From Bacteroidota bacterium (GTDB lineage: Bacteria; Bacteroidota; Bacteroidia; Bacteroidales; Tannerellaceae): a DNA stretch of 64,000 nt. The stretch covers positions 620,001-684,000 of the forward strand of contig JAEYVY010000007.1 of NCBI GenBank assembly GCA_023429375.1. The letters run 5' to 3'. Of the stretch, positions 15,744-25,700 are shown in pieces (the first letter of the stretch is position 1; every line of letters begins with the position of its first letter). The position numbers were made by a program, and so were the translations under genes. The notes beneath the pieces were generated by a model. That model did not search any database and had not been told where the DNA came from. It was given only the letters and a program-made list of their open reading frames with translations.

Positions 15744-17687
15744 TTATTTGTTTAATTCTTCGAATTCTATCGTAAGTTCAGTCCATTTTTCCATAGCATC
15801 GGACAAATGTTTTTTCAAATTTCCGTATTCTGTGTATAAAGTCGGGTCGGCAGCTCCTTCGGGAGTGGCCAGACGGGATTCTATTTCACTGATTTTATTC
15901 TCTGTTTCAGAAATTTCAGTTTCGCATTCTGCAATTGCTTTTTCAATCTTGCGAATTATCTTGGTCTGCTCTTTTCGGGCTTCGTACGATAGCTTGTTTT
16001 CCGTCACTTTTACCCCTCCCTGTTCGCCAGTTTGAAGTGGAGTTTGTGTCTGAACTGCACGTTCCAGTTCCCGCAAACTATCCATCTTTTTGCGTTCAAG
16101 GAAATCATAAATACCACCCAAATGTTCAATCACGCGTTTGTTGCCGAATTCATACACTTTGTCGACTAATCCATCGAGAAATTCACGGTCGTGCGATACG
16201 ACGATGATCGTTCCGTCGAACTCCTTCAATGCATCTTTCAATACATCTTTCGAACGCATATCCAAATGGTTGGTAGGTTCATCCAGAATAAGTAGGTTGA
16301 CCGGTTCCAAAAGCAAACGAATCATAGCCAAGCGGCTACGTTCGCCACCTGAGAGTACGCCGACCTTTTTCTCAGACGCTTCTCCTCCAAACATGAATGC
16401 CCCTAAGATATCCCTTATCTTAGTACGGATATCTCCCTGAGCCACATAGTCAATTGTGTCGAAGACAGTCATATTTTCATTTAGCAACTGCGCCTGGTTC
16501 TGGGCAAAATAACCGATTTTTACGTTATGTCCGAGTTGGAGTTTCCCTTCATAATCTATTTCATTCATGATGCACTTCACCAAGGTCGATTTTCCTTCGC
16601 CGTTTTTACCGACAAAGGCCACTTTATCTCCTCGGTTGATCGTGAATGTAGCATTCTCGAACACGAGGTGATCGCCGTATCGTTTGGTTAGTCCTTCTAC
16701 AATTACGGGATACGAACCGGAACGAGGAGCCGGAGGAAATTTCAGGCTTAACATAGCCGTGTCGACATCGTCCACTTCAATTCGTTCGATTTTCTCTAAT
16801 TGTTTAATGCGTGACTGAACCTGCACGGCTTTAGTTGCTTTATATCGGAAGCGTTCTATAAAAGCCTCCGTGTCAGCCAGTTTCTTTTGTTGATTTTCGA
16901 AAGCACGTTGTTGCTGTTCGCGTCTTTCTTTTCGTAGCACTACGTAGTCGGAATATTTAGCTCTATAGTCGTAGATATGACCAAGTTCAATTTCGATGGT
17001 ACGAAAAGTGGTATTATCGATAAAGGCACGGTCGTGCGAAACCAATATTACAGCATTGGCATGTGTAGCGATAAAATTTTCCAGCCATTGAATGGACTCG
17101 ATGTCCAAGTGGTTGGTTGGCTCGTCGAGCAGGAGCACGTCTGGCCTTTTTAGCAATAATTTAGCCAATTCGATACGCATACGCCATCCGCCACTGAATT
17201 CGGATGTCGGCCTGTCGAAATCATCCCGCTTAAATCCAAGCCCGATTAAGGTACGCTCCAACTCCGCATGGAAATTAGCTCCTCCTTCCATCTGAAAGAG
17301 TTCGGATAGGTGCGTCACTTTATCAATCAATGCATGATAAGCCTCCGATTCGTAGTCGGTACGCTCTGCCAATTCATTGTTCAAGCGTTCGATTTCTTGC
17401 TCCATTTTTCGGATATGCTCAAAGGCAAGTTCAGCTTCTTCGCGAACAGTATGTTTGTCAGATAGCTGCATCTGCTGAGGCAGGTAGCCAATAGTAATGT
17501 CTTTCGGCAGATTGACGCTCCCTGATGTTGGGGCTTGTAGTCCGGCAAATATTTTCAACATGGTTGACTTACCGGCACCATTTTTCCCAACCAATGCAAT
17601 CCGGTCTTTTTTATTAACCACAAATGAAACATCATCAAAAAGGGTAAACCCTCCAAACTCTACCGTTAGACCTTCGACCGAAACCAT
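15744..17687 (-). CDS. ABC-F family ATP-binding protein (Uup/EttA type)
   Basis: 647 residues with two ABC domains and no membrane segment. Walker A motifs are GKNGAGKST and GKNGEGKST; signatures are SGGWRMRIELA and SGGERSRLAMI; Walker B motifs are VLLLDEPTNHLD and LLILDEPTNHLD. The linker between the domains is long and charged, and a C-terminal coiled coil (about residues 560-645, rich in Glu and Lys) resembles the DNA/ribosome-binding tail of Uup. ABC-F proteins act on the ribosome or nucleic acids rather than in transport. A housekeeping translation-factor role is likely; nothing specifically indicates antibiotic resistance. -7 box TATCTTTG upstream (17723-17716, minus strand). Confidence 0.92.
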   Translation of the reverse strand: MVSVEGLTVEFGGFTLFDDVSFVVNKKDRIALVGKNGAGKSTMLKIFAGLQAPTSGSVNLPKDITIGYLPQQMQLSDKHTVREEAELAFEHIRKMEQEIERLNNELAERTDYESEAYHALIDKVTHLSELFQMEGGANFHAELERTLIGLGFKRDDFDRPTSEFSGGWRMRIELAKLLLKRPDVLLLDEPTNHLDIESIQWLENFIATHANAVILVSHDRAFIDNTTFRTIEIELGHIYDYRAKYSDYVVLRKERREQQQRAFENQQKKLADTEAFIERFRYKATKAVQVQSRIKQLEKIERIEVDDVDTAMLSLKFPPAPRSGSYPVIVEGLTKRYGDHLVFENATFTINRGDKVAFVGKNGEGKSTLVKCIMNEIDYEGKLQLGHNVKIGYFAQNQAQLLNENMTVFDTIDYVAQGDIRTKIRDILGAFMFGGEASEKKVGVLSGGERSRLAMIRLLLEPVNLLILDEPTNHLDMRSKDVLKDALKEFDGTIIVVSHDREFLDGLVDKVYEFGNKRVIEHLGGIYDFLERKKMDSLRELERAVQTQTPLQTGEQGGVKVTENKLSYEARKEQTKIIRKIEKAIAECETEISETENKISEIESRLATPEGAADPTLYTEYGNLKKHLSDAMEKWTELTIEFEELNK

Positions 17688-17723
17688 ATTTAATTTTTCA
17701 TTATATTATAGTTTGCAAAGATA

Positions 17724-18203
17724 CAATAAGTTTGATGTATCGCCTTACTCTTGAAAAGTCTCCTTTTTCAAATAAAAAAGCAAAGCGAGAGGTGTGGATA
17801 TCCTTTGGGAAGGTTTTTTAATAAGTACGGGGTGTATTTTTATTTGCATTGGGATGAGTCTCTATTTCCATATATATAGAAAAGTTTTACTACATATATA
17901 GAACAAATTTTCTATATATATGGAAATAAGATTTCATACCGAACCTTTGAAAAAAAGAAAGGGATAACAAAAGAATTTTATCGAGATGAGGATAAATTAC
18001 GTTCTCAATAGGCCAGTGGAATGCTTATACTTTATTAAGTAAGTATTTGCTTAGTTGTTCTGTGTTTTGTTCCTACCTTTGTAATACAGACCTCACTGTG
18101 TCTTCCTTTTCACTTATTTGGTTCTGCATTGTAGATAAATGATTGGCTTTTGACACAGAACACATCATCTTTTTTTGAAAATTATTAATGTTTACGGTTA
18201 ATC
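17724..18203. other. Intergenic region between ABC-F and PAP2 genes
   Basis: About 480 bases of divergent intergenic DNA. It holds the 21-bp inverted repeat at 17863-17928 and a -7 box TACCTTTG (18074-18081) that likely drives the PAP2 gene with a 5' leader of about 115 bases. No ORF or RNA was recognised. Confidence 0.5.
17863..17928. repeat. Perfect 21-bp AT-rich inverted repeat
   Basis: TATTTCCATATATATAGAAA plus A (17863-17883) is the exact reverse complement of 17908-17928. The 24-base spacer itself contains a related CATATATAGAA. It lacks a T-tail typical of terminators and is over 170 bases from either gene. Confidence 0.75.
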
Positions 18204-18761
18204 ATGCACGAGATAATAGATTTTGACAAACAATTGTTTTTGAATATAAACAAGCTTCATGAAGATTGGCTGGATCCTTTCATGTTATTTTTTAGTTCAT
18301 ATACAGCTTGGACTGTAATAGCTATACTTATTTTATTTTTCGTTTTTTATAGTGAGACGAAAAGCCGACGATGGGCATCAATTGGTTTTTTAACCCTGGT
18401 TGTTACTGCGACTAATTTGCTTAATCAATTGGTCAAGGTGCTGGTAGAGCGTCCTCGCCCAATTCATGAGGCCGCTTTTGATGATATAATCCATGCCATA
18501 GAGAAGTATGATGCCAGTTATAGCTTTTTCTCAGCTCACTCATCCAGTTCTTTTGCGCTTGCCGTATTTGCCTCTTTGGTGGTAAGGAAGAGATGGTTTA
18601 CCTTTGTTGTTGTTTTATGGGCCGGTATGGTTGCCTATAGCCGTATATATGTAGGGAAGCATTATCCGATAGATGTCGTCATTGGAATCCTTTTTGGATG
18701 GGCCATGGCTATTTTGGGTTGGAAATTTTATACGTATTTTTTGAAACGCAAAACAAATTAA
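18204..18761 (+). CDS. PAP2-family membrane phosphatase
   Basis: 185 residues with about five membrane segments. The three phosphatase motifs are present: KVLVERPRP (K-x6-RP), SAHSSSS (a variant of PSGH with the catalytic His) and SRIYVGKHYPIDV (S-R-x5-H-x3-D). Family members remove phosphates from undecaprenyl pyrophosphate, phosphatidylglycerophosphate or lipid A at the periplasmic face of the inner membrane. Size and topology suit an UppP- or LpxE-like role; the substrate is not resolved. It is followed 15 bases later by cutC. Confidence 0.88.
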   Translation: MHEIIDFDKQLFLNINKLHEDWLDPFMLFFSSYTAWTVIAILILFFVFYSETKSRRWASIGFLTLVVTATNLLNQLVKVLVERPRPIHEAAFDDIIHAIEKYDASYSFFSAHSSSSFALAVFASLVVRKRWFTFVVVLWAGMVAYSRIYVGKHYPIDVVIGILFGWAMAILGWKFYTYFLKRKTN

Positions 18762-18776
18762 GAACAAGGAAAAAGT

Positions 18777-19514
18777 ATGAGCAAGAAAAGAATAATAGAA
18801 GTTTGCGCCAATTCAGCGCAAAGTTGTGTTGAAGCCGAAGCCGGTGGAGCTACACGTGTAGAGCTTTGTGCTGCCATCCCTGAGGGAGGAACAACGCCAA
18901 GTTATGGGGAAATTAAAACGGCTCAAGAGCTGACTTCGCATATAGATATAAATATAATTATTCGTCCTCGTGGGGGTGATTTTCTATATACAGAGGCTGA
19001 AATTAAATCGATGCTCTATGATATTGAGATGGCCAAGCAGCTTAAGGTTCATGGGGTAGTATTTGGCTGCCTAACGGCTGAGGGTGATGTTGATGTTGCT
19101 TTATTGAAACGTTTGGTTGAAGCGGCCAAACCATTATCTATAACCTTTCACCGTGCCTTTGATGTCTGTCGCGATCCTTTTGTGGCACTCGAACAAATCA
19201 TAGAAGCCGGTTGTGACCGGATTTTGACTTCCGGACAGGAAAAAGATGCCGTGACCGGTATCCCGTTATTGGCCGAACTAGTTAAGCGAGCCGCCGGAAG
19301 GATTATTATCATGCCGGGATGTGGGGTACGTGAAGATAATATCGCACGAATCGAGGCCGAAACAGGAGCTACAGAATTCCATACCTCTGCCCGCAGTGTG
19401 GTATATAGTAAAATGACTTATCGAAAAGAGCGAGTTCCGATGGGAAGCAGTATTGTGACTTCTGAATTCGAAACCGTTGAGACTGACAGAAATAAGGTTG
19501 CTCTTTATTTGTAA
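18777..19514 (+). CDS. cutC: CutC family protein
   Basis: 245 residues, a TIM barrel. MSKKRIIEVCANSAQSCVEA, GGATRVELCAAIPEGGTTPS, IIRPRGGDFLYTEAE, TFHRAFDV and GCDRILTSGQ are the family's conserved blocks. CutC was linked to copper tolerance in E. coli, but that role is disputed and the reaction is unknown. It is cytosolic. It follows the PAP2 gene by 15 bases and probably shares its transcript. Confidence 0.92.
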   Translation: MSKKRIIEVCANSAQSCVEAEAGGATRVELCAAIPEGGTTPSYGEIKTAQELTSHIDINIIIRPRGGDFLYTEAEIKSMLYDIEMAKQLKVHGVVFGCLTAEGDVDVALLKRLVEAAKPLSITFHRAFDVCRDPFVALEQIIEAGCDRILTSGQEKDAVTGIPLLAELVKRAAGRIIIMPGCGVREDNIARIEAETGATEFHTSARSVVYSKMTYRKERVPMGSSIVTSEFETVETDRNKVALYL

Positions 19515-19570
19515 TGTTCATGAATTTCCATATTTTTGATTAATTATTATCACTTAAATTAAAAAAGAAT

Positions 19571-19771
19571 ATGGAAACACGTAAAAGACTTAGCCGCTCA
19601 ATGAAGAATAAGATGATAGGTGGAGTTTGCGGCGGCATGGCCAATTATTTTGACATAGATCCCACACTTGTTCGCGTTGGGTATATCTTGATTTCAGTTT
19701 TTACGATATTCTCAGGTGTACTGGCTTATTTTGTTCTTTGGCTGGTAATGCCTGTCGACCAGGAAAATTAA
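19571..19771 (+). CDS. PspC domain protein
   Basis: 66 residues: LSRSMKNKMIGGVCGGMANY then one hydrophobic helix GYILISVFTIFSGVLAYFVL. This is the minimal PspC domain, an inner-membrane protein of the phage-shock/envelope-stress family. Stand-alone short PspC proteins are common in Bacteroidetes and their role is unclear. It ends 3 bases before uvrB. Confidence 0.88.
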   Translation: METRKRLSRSMKNKMIGGVCGGMANYFDIDPTLVRVGYILISVFTIFSGVLAYFVLWLVMPVDQEN

Positions 19772-19774
19772 AGC

Positions 19775-21796
19775 ATGAAATTTGAATTATCTTCTCCGTT
19801 TAAGCCCACCGGCGATCAGCCTGAAGCGATTGCCGCACTGACCGAAGGTTTGCTTAGCGGAGTCCCTTTCCAAACTTTGCTCGGGGTAACCGGCTCGGGC
19901 AAGACATTTACGATTGCAAATGTGATTGAACAGGTACAACGACCAACGTTGATTCTTAGTCATAATAAAACGTTGGCCGCCCAGTTGTATAGTGAGTTCA
20001 AAGCGTTTTTCCCCAAGAATGCCGTTGAATATTTTGTGTCGTATTATGATTACTATCAACCCGAAGCCTATCTGCCTACAACGGATACCTACATTGAAAA
20101 AGATTTGTCCATTAATGATGAAATCGATAAACTCCGATTGCGGGCAACTGCTTCTTTGCTTTCAGGGCGTAAGGATGTAATTGTGGTCTCTTCTGTTTCT
20201 TGTTTGTATGGTATGGCCGATCCGAATGCCTTTGCTGAAAAGGTAGTGCATCTGGAAACAGGGATGCAGTTGGACAGGGATAAGATGATTCGTCGTTTTG
20301 TTGATGCTTTGTATGTAAATGACAAAGTAGAATTCAGGCGTGGCACCTTTCGTGTCAATGGAGATACGGTAGATATCTTTCCGGCTATCGAAACCTTTGA
20401 TGGGGTAGCCTATCGTATCGAATTCTGGGGTGATGAGATTGAGCGCATCTCTTCATTTGAACCTGATACGGGTAAAGAAATCGATGAACAAACGGAATTG
20501 AATATTTATCCGACGAATTTGTTTGTGACCACCCAAGATCAGTTGAACAGGGCCATTAGCCAAATTGATGTGGATTTGGGAACGCAGGTAGAATACCTAA
20601 AATCCATCGGTAAGCATTTTGAAGCAAAGCGTCTGTATGAACGAGTGACGTTCGATTTGGAGATGATTCGCGAACTGGGACACTGCTCGGGGATAGAAAA
20701 CTATTCGCGCTATTTTGATGGACGTCAAGCAGGCGAACGTCCTTTCTGTCTGCTGGACTATTTCCCGAAAGACTTTTTGCTGGTGGTAGATGAGAGCCAT
20801 GTGACGATTCCTCAGATACGTGCAATGTATGGGGGAGACCGCTCAAGGAAACAAAACTTAGTTGAATATGGGTTTCGACTTCCGGCGGCAACAGACAACC
20901 GTCCGCTGACTTTTGATGAATTCGAATCGCTGATTAAAAGTGCTATTTATGTGAGTGCTACACCGGCCGATTTTGAGTTGGAAAAGAGTGAAGGCGTGAT
21001 TGTGGATCAGGTGATACGTCCCACAGGCTTGCTTGATCCGGTTATTGAAATCCGACCGACCATGAATCAGATAGATGATTTGATGGAAGAGATCCAACGT
21101 TGTGCAGCTGTGGATGAAAGGGTGTTGGTGACGACACTGACTAAGCGAATGGCCGAAGAGCTAACGGCTTATCTGAGTCGTATGGGCGTACGCTGTAATT
21201 ATATTCACAGTGATGTGGAAACGCTCGACCGTATCCAAATTATGGACGACCTACGCAAAGGCTTGTTTGATGTGTTGATTGGTGTCAATCTGTTGCGCGA
21301 GGGACTGGATTTACCCGAAGTATCTCTGGTTGCTATTCTCGATGCCGATAAGGAAGGATTCCTCCGCTCGCATCGTTCATTGACGCAGACTGCCGGGCGT
21401 GCTGCTCGAAACGTGAATGGCAAGGTGATTTTCTATGCCGATAAAATCACGGAAAGTATGCAACTTACGATGGATGAAACAAACCGCAGGCGCGAAAAGC
21501 AATTGGCTTATAATGCCGCTCATGGCATTACGCCTACGCAGGTTAAGCGAAACACCTCCTCATTGTTGTCTGAAAAGCAAACCACTTCTGTGGAACCCTA
21601 TGCCTATGTGGAACCTCAACCGAGCCTTGCTGCAGATCCTGTCATTAATTATATGTCACGTCCGCAGTTGGAAAAAGCAATCGAACGGACACGTAAGCAA
21701 ATGACCGAAGCGGCAAAGAAACTTGATTTTATCGAAGCGGCTCAATATCGCGACGAGTTACTTAAATTGCAGGATTTATTGGCTACAAAAAAATAA
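19775..21796 (+). CDS. uvrB: Excinuclease ABC subunit B
   Basis: 673 residues, the usual length. FKPTGDQPEAI, Walker A LLGVTGSGKTF, the beta-hairpin region SYYDYYQPEAYLP, helicase motifs VDESHV and GRAARN, and a C-terminal UVR motif (KQMTEAAKKLDFIEAAQYRD) are all present. UvrB is the damage-verifying helicase of nucleotide excision repair, loaded by UvrA and partnering UvrC. Starts 3 bases after the PspC gene. Confidence 0.98.
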   Translation: MKFELSSPFKPTGDQPEAIAALTEGLLSGVPFQTLLGVTGSGKTFTIANVIEQVQRPTLILSHNKTLAAQLYSEFKAFFPKNAVEYFVSYYDYYQPEAYLPTTDTYIEKDLSINDEIDKLRLRATASLLSGRKDVIVVSSVSCLYGMADPNAFAEKVVHLETGMQLDRDKMIRRFVDALYVNDKVEFRRGTFRVNGDTVDIFPAIETFDGVAYRIEFWGDEIERISSFEPDTGKEIDEQTELNIYPTNLFVTTQDQLNRAISQIDVDLGTQVEYLKSIGKHFEAKRLYERVTFDLEMIRELGHCSGIENYSRYFDGRQAGERPFCLLDYFPKDFLLVVDESHVTIPQIRAMYGGDRSRKQNLVEYGFRLPAATDNRPLTFDEFESLIKSAIYVSATPADFELEKSEGVIVDQVIRPTGLLDPVIEIRPTMNQIDDLMEEIQRCAAVDERVLVTTLTKRMAEELTAYLSRMGVRCNYIHSDVETLDRIQIMDDLRKGLFDVLIGVNLLREGLDLPEVSLVAILDADKEGFLRSHRSLTQTAGRAARNVNGKVIFYADKITESMQLTMDETNRRREKQLAYNAAHGITPTQVKRNTSSLLSEKQTTSVEPYAYVEPQPSLAADPVINYMSRPQLEKAIERTRKQMTEAAKKLDFIEAAQYRDELLKLQDLLATKK

Positions 21797-21800
21797 AATT

Positions 21801-22649
21801 ATGAAGAGATCATTCTATGCCCTATTTGTTCTTCTGTTTATCTCTCTTGCAGTCTCTGCAGAAGAATACAAACAATATGTTACCCAAGAAGACCGCGATA
21901 TTTTTAATAGATATGCCGCCTTTATCAAAGACAAAGGGCAGGCAACGGAAGATATTGTTCTCTCAACTGCCTCCTTCTTTCTGGATGTGCCTTACGTTGC
22001 AGCCACATTAGAAAAAGAACCGGAAGGACTGGTCGTGAATCTGCGAGAATTGGATTGTACCACCTTTGTGGAATCGGTCTTCGCTCTTTCCAAAACAGTT
22101 AAAGAGGGCAATCTAACCTTTGAAGCCTTTTGTGATAACCTGAAGGGGTTTCGTTATCGGAATGGAATTATCGACGGATATACGAGCCGTTTGCATTATA
22201 CCACAGATTGGATATACAACAATAGTCAAACCGGATTAGTGAAAGACGTAACGAAATCTATCGGAGGGGATACCTTGCCGATTAATTTGTTCTTTATGAG
22301 TCGCAATGCGGATAAATACAAATTGTTGAATGGAAATGCGGAACTGATTGAAAAGATGAACGCAATTGAGCAATCGGTAAATGCACATTTCTATTTCTAC
22401 ATCCCCAAAGAGAAACTGACCCAATTGCAAAAAGGGATTAAGAACGGCGACATGATTTGTTTTGTGACTTCAATACCCGGCTTGGATGTCTCGCACGTAG
22501 GTATAGCAAAATGGGTGTCCGGAAAATTGACTTTTGTACATGCCTCATCAACCCAAATGAAGGTGGTAGTGCAAGAAGGTACCTTGGATGAGTATATTCA
22601 ATCCGTTTCTAAAAATACAGGAATAATAGTTGTCCGACCGCAGTTTTAA
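21801..22649 (+). CDS. DUF1460 NlpC/P60-like amidase
   Basis: 282 residues from the ATG at 21801, 4 bases after uvrB; a longer frame from 21723 would overlap uvrB. A signal peptide (MKRSFYALFVLLFISLAVSA) exports it to the periplasm. LDCTTFVESVFAL carries the presumed catalytic Cys, and GDMICFVTS...LDVSHVGIA the His, as in NlpC/P60-type peptidases and the DUF1460 family (some annotated N-acetylmuramoyl-L-alanine amidase-like). Probably cleaves peptidoglycan or related peptides. Its stop overlaps the stop of the convergent DUF5686 gene by 4 bases. Confidence 0.85.
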   Translation: MKRSFYALFVLLFISLAVSAEEYKQYVTQEDRDIFNRYAAFIKDKGQATEDIVLSTASFFLDVPYVAATLEKEPEGLVVNLRELDCTTFVESVFALSKTVKEGNLTFEAFCDNLKGFRYRNGIIDGYTSRLHYTTDWIYNNSQTGLVKDVTKSIGGDTLPINLFFMSRNADKYKLLNGNAELIEKMNAIEQSVNAHFYFYIPKEKLTQLQKGIKNGDMICFVTSIPGLDVSHVGIAKWVSGKLTFVHASSTQMKVVVQEGTLDEYIQSVSKNTGIIVVRPQF

Positions 22650-24814
22650 AACAATTCAAAGGCGAAACGTATACCGAATCGTTGGTATTCTGTTCCTCTG
22701 AAACTGGCAAAACCGGCTATATTGAAGATGTGGTTGCCAATTCCGTATCCTATTTCAGTATAACTATTTAACACGGGTGTCCATAATTGTCCGAAGTAGA
22801 ACCGTTCGGATAAGACATATTTTGACATACCCTGCTTGAACAAGTTAAGCAGAATGAAGGGGCTTTCATACATGAAATGACCTTGCAGATATTTGTCGGA
22901 AGCATTATACCACTCCCGTTTAAGCAAATGAAACCGACCGCCAATTTCTTCGCTCCATCTATCCGGGAAGTAGCTTTGACCGAAGAAACGGAAATCGGCG
23001 AAATAGATTGATTTCTGTTCGGTATACAAACCTCCACTGATATTATAACTTAGTTCGCGACATAATCCGAGGGGAATGGCTTGTTGAATATTGGCTTCAA
23101 CACGGCAATACTCCCCGTTGCTATTTAGTACTCCTGGAATACCTTGTGCAATTTCTGCTGTCAGGGTTGGGAAGTGAGAATACATATATTCTTTCTTTCG
23201 CCCTAACTTTCTGTAATACATGTATGGCGTATAAGTGGCACTGATTACCGGAGTAAAATCGTTATAATCTTTATTGATTAGCTTGTCAATATCCGGATTG
23301 TTCGTCATCTTGTTTTTTTCTGACGGTGTACGGTGGTAATAAGAAATCCCGGCAGCTATCTGCAAACCATGAACTACTTCAATGTTGTGGCGTAAATCAG
23401 CAAAATAAGTCCTAAAGTAAGGCAAGTCTAAATTTTCGAAGTTAAAGATGGTATCTTTCGCTTGCTCTTTTATCTCCTGCATAAATAGAGAGGAATAGCT
23501 CTGATAGGTATTCCCAATATTAAAGCTGATATTTCCGAATCGGCTGGGATTATAAAGAAATTCGGTGCCTAATTTTAAGAACAACTCTTTTCTTTTAAAG
23601 ATAATTCCTGCCTCGGGTAAAAAGCGTAGCTGTCTATCATCTTTGTATGATTTTGTGAAACGGAGCTTTTGCCTGTATGTAATGCCGTTCATTTTGGAAT
23701 ATCCCAGTTGGGATGGATTCAGAAAACCCGAATACCTGAACTGCGTATTTTTGAGATCTAAATTGATGGATCCTGTTAAGTCTTCTGTCAATTCCAGATA
23801 CTTAGCCGAACGTGTAGTATCGGGAGTCAGTTCGGAATGATTGCTGTTCTGATACAAGGACTCTTCCTCCGAGCTTAATGGGTAGTCACGATATTTACTC
23901 CAAAAAGTAGAGTCGTCGATAATCGGAACTTCTTTGTTGGATAAGGTATAGTGGTTGCTCAGATCAAGCGATTTTTTTTTCTTGATGGTTCCTGTCGTCT
24001 CCAGCCATTCTGTTTTTTTTTGTATGAAGTGCGAGTGATAAATAGTCTCAATTTTGTTTCCTAATAAACTGGTTTGCAATCTCAAATCGGCTGTTTGAGG
24101 AAAAATGGTTTTGCCTTCTTCCCGACTGAAAACAATAACCAAATTAAAATCAGAAAACGAGTGACGACCGCTTACGTCGATCTTATCGATAGTCCAAAGC
24201 TTATCCCTAATAAAGATAGAACCGGTCACCAATTTCTGACTTTCTATTTTAGGTGTAAGACGTATTTCGTAGATCAAATAATCACCCTGTTGTTGACTAC
24301 CTGCCAGTTCGAAGTGATAATACGTGAATGCTTTAGCCGAAATAGGAGTCAGGAAATTGTCTTGATAAAATGTGGGTGAATAAAGGTTTATATTCAGGAA
24401 ATTAAGTGCCTCCTGCTGTTTTTTGCTGTTGGGGATACTATTCCCGGTGATTCCTTTTATTTCGTGCGTATAGATATTCGGCGCAGTAAATTGGAAAAAG
24501 CTGACAATCTCGAAAAGCATATCCCTGTTTTTTCGGTTTACAGGCAAAATATGATGAGCTAATCTGATTAATGCGTTATGCTGTAATATCTCAGTACGAC
24601 CCTTTATGTAAATGTCCGCTTCATATTTAGAGAGTTTCTTTTCCCGCATTGAGGCCGCAGAAATGACACAATGCATAATGGAATCTGCAGTCTCAGATAA
24701 AGCAGGATTCTTGTCGAGTGCAGATGATACTTGTCTTTTTTTCTCCGCTACGGTCAAAGCGGTAGAGTGAAAAATAACAGAGAGAAAGATAAGTATGAAT
24801 AATACTTTATTCAA
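22646..24814 (-). CDS. DUF5686 outer-membrane protein
   Basis: 722 residues. It has a signal peptide (MNKVLFILIFLSVIFHSTAL), an N-terminal segment with SKYEADIYIKGRTEI, and a long C-terminal half of alternating hydrophobic/aromatic strands ending in a terminal phenylalanine (FRGTEYQRFGIRFAFELF), typical of outer-membrane beta-barrels. It matches DUF5686, but unlike the paralogue at 43066-45612 it lacks the N-terminal carboxypeptidase-regulatory-like domain. Function of the family is unknown. Confidence 0.78.
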   Translation of the reverse strand: MNKVLFILIFLSVIFHSTALTVAEKKRQVSSALDKNPALSETADSIMHCVISAASMREKKLSKYEADIYIKGRTEILQHNALIRLAHHILPVNRKNRDMLFEIVSFFQFTAPNIYTHEIKGITGNSIPNSKKQQEALNFLNINLYSPTFYQDNFLTPISAKAFTYYHFELAGSQQQGDYLIYEIRLTPKIESQKLVTGSIFIRDKLWTIDKIDVSGRHSFSDFNLVIVFSREEGKTIFPQTADLRLQTSLLGNKIETIYHSHFIQKKTEWLETTGTIKKKKSLDLSNHYTLSNKEVPIIDDSTFWSKYRDYPLSSEEESLYQNSNHSELTPDTTRSAKYLELTEDLTGSINLDLKNTQFRYSGFLNPSQLGYSKMNGITYRQKLRFTKSYKDDRQLRFLPEAGIIFKRKELFLKLGTEFLYNPSRFGNISFNIGNTYQSYSSLFMQEIKEQAKDTIFNFENLDLPYFRTYFADLRHNIEVVHGLQIAAGISYYHRTPSEKNKMTNNPDIDKLINKDYNDFTPVISATYTPYMYYRKLGRKKEYMYSHFPTLTAEIAQGIPGVLNSNGEYCRVEANIQQAIPLGLCRELSYNISGGLYTEQKSIYFADFRFFGQSYFPDRWSEEIGGRFHLLKREWYNASDKYLQGHFMYESPFILLNLFKQGMSKYVLSERFYFGQLWTPVLNSYTEIGYGIGNHIFNIAGFASFRGTEYQRFGIRFAFELF

Positions 24815-24942
24815 TTTTTTAATAGATATGTTTCATTACAAACGTAAAAAATAAATATGAAATAGACAGATTTCTCCTAAGTAAACTTAAAAAATCTGTA
24901 ATTATTAAGCGCTAAGTTGTTATATTATTGCAATAAAAATTT

Positions 24943-24950
24943 TATATTTG
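24943..24950 (+). promoter_or_regulatory. -7 promoter element of the Crp/Fnr gene
   Basis: TATATTTG matches TAnnTTTG. A weak -33 candidate GTTG lies at 24916-24919. The box is 28 bases before the GTG start. Confidence 0.45.
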
Positions 24951-24978
24951 TGCTTCATAAGTATGTTATATAGCAGTC

Positions 24979-25680
24979 GTGGTAAAGCAGAAACAAGGAG
25001 AGGTCGATTTGTCGACCAGTTTATCAGATGTATGGAGGATCCTGAATGATAAAGAGCGGGAAATACTCCGAAGTAATTCGACGATCCAGCAATTTAAACG
25101 GAACGAGTTAATCTATTGCGAGGGCGACGAACCAAAGGATATGATGTGCTTACTCAAAGGCAAAGTTAAGATCTTCAAAGAAGGGGTAGGCGGAAGAAGC
25201 CAAATCATACGTATGATTAAGCCGGTGCAGTACTTTGGATACCGTGCTAATTTTGCCCAAGAGGATTATCTGACGAATGCTGCAGCTTTTGAAACTTCAG
25301 AGGTGTGTTTAATCCCTATGACTGTCGTTACGGATTTATTGATGGAGAATGCCAATCTGGCTATGTTTTTTATCCGTCAATTGTCTGTTGATTTGGGGAT
25401 AGCCGATGAAAGAACAGTCAATCTTACGCAAAAACACATTCGTGGACGCTTAGCTGAATCGCTATTATTCTTGAAGGATAGCTATGGATTGGAGGAAGAT
25501 GGAGCTACCTTGAGTATTTATTTAGCTCGTGAAGACTTGGCAAACCTATCCAATATGACAACTTCCAATGCTATACGTACTTTGTCAACGTTTGTTTCTG
25601 AGCGCATAATCGCACTGGACGGGCGCAAAATTAAACTGATAGATGAAGAAAAATTAAAGAAGATCAGCAAGATGGGCTGA
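24979..25680 (+). CDS. Crp/Fnr family transcriptional regulator
   Basis: 233 residues from a GTG at 24979; no in-frame ATG precedes the conserved region, and the ATG at 24963 is in another frame. The N-terminal cyclic-nucleotide-binding-like beta-roll includes LIYCEGDEPKDMMCLLKGKV. The C-terminal Crp-type winged helix includes HIRGRLAESLLFL, AREDLANLSNMTTSNAIRTL and a final wing. No cysteine cluster for an Fe-S centre is visible, so it is not a canonical FNR. The target genes are unknown. A terminator follows at once, so the gene is monocistronic. Confidence 0.9.
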   Translation: MVKQKQGEVDLSTSLSDVWRILNDKEREILRSNSTIQQFKRNELIYCEGDEPKDMMCLLKGKVKIFKEGVGGRSQIIRMIKPVQYFGYRANFAQEDYLTNAAAFETSEVCLIPMTVVTDLLMENANLAMFFIRQLSVDLGIADERTVNLTQKHIRGRLAESLLFLKDSYGLEEDGATLSIYLAREDLANLSNMTTSNAIRTLSTFVSERIIALDGRKIKLIDEEKLKKISKMG

Positions 25681-25700
25681 TGATAAAAATATAAATAAAG

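Noticed and set aside
15744..17687. Antibiotic-resistance ABC-F
   Set aside because: The architecture fits the housekeeping Uup/EttA group with a C-terminal coiled coil; nothing specific to resistance determinants, such as a peptide leader, was seen.
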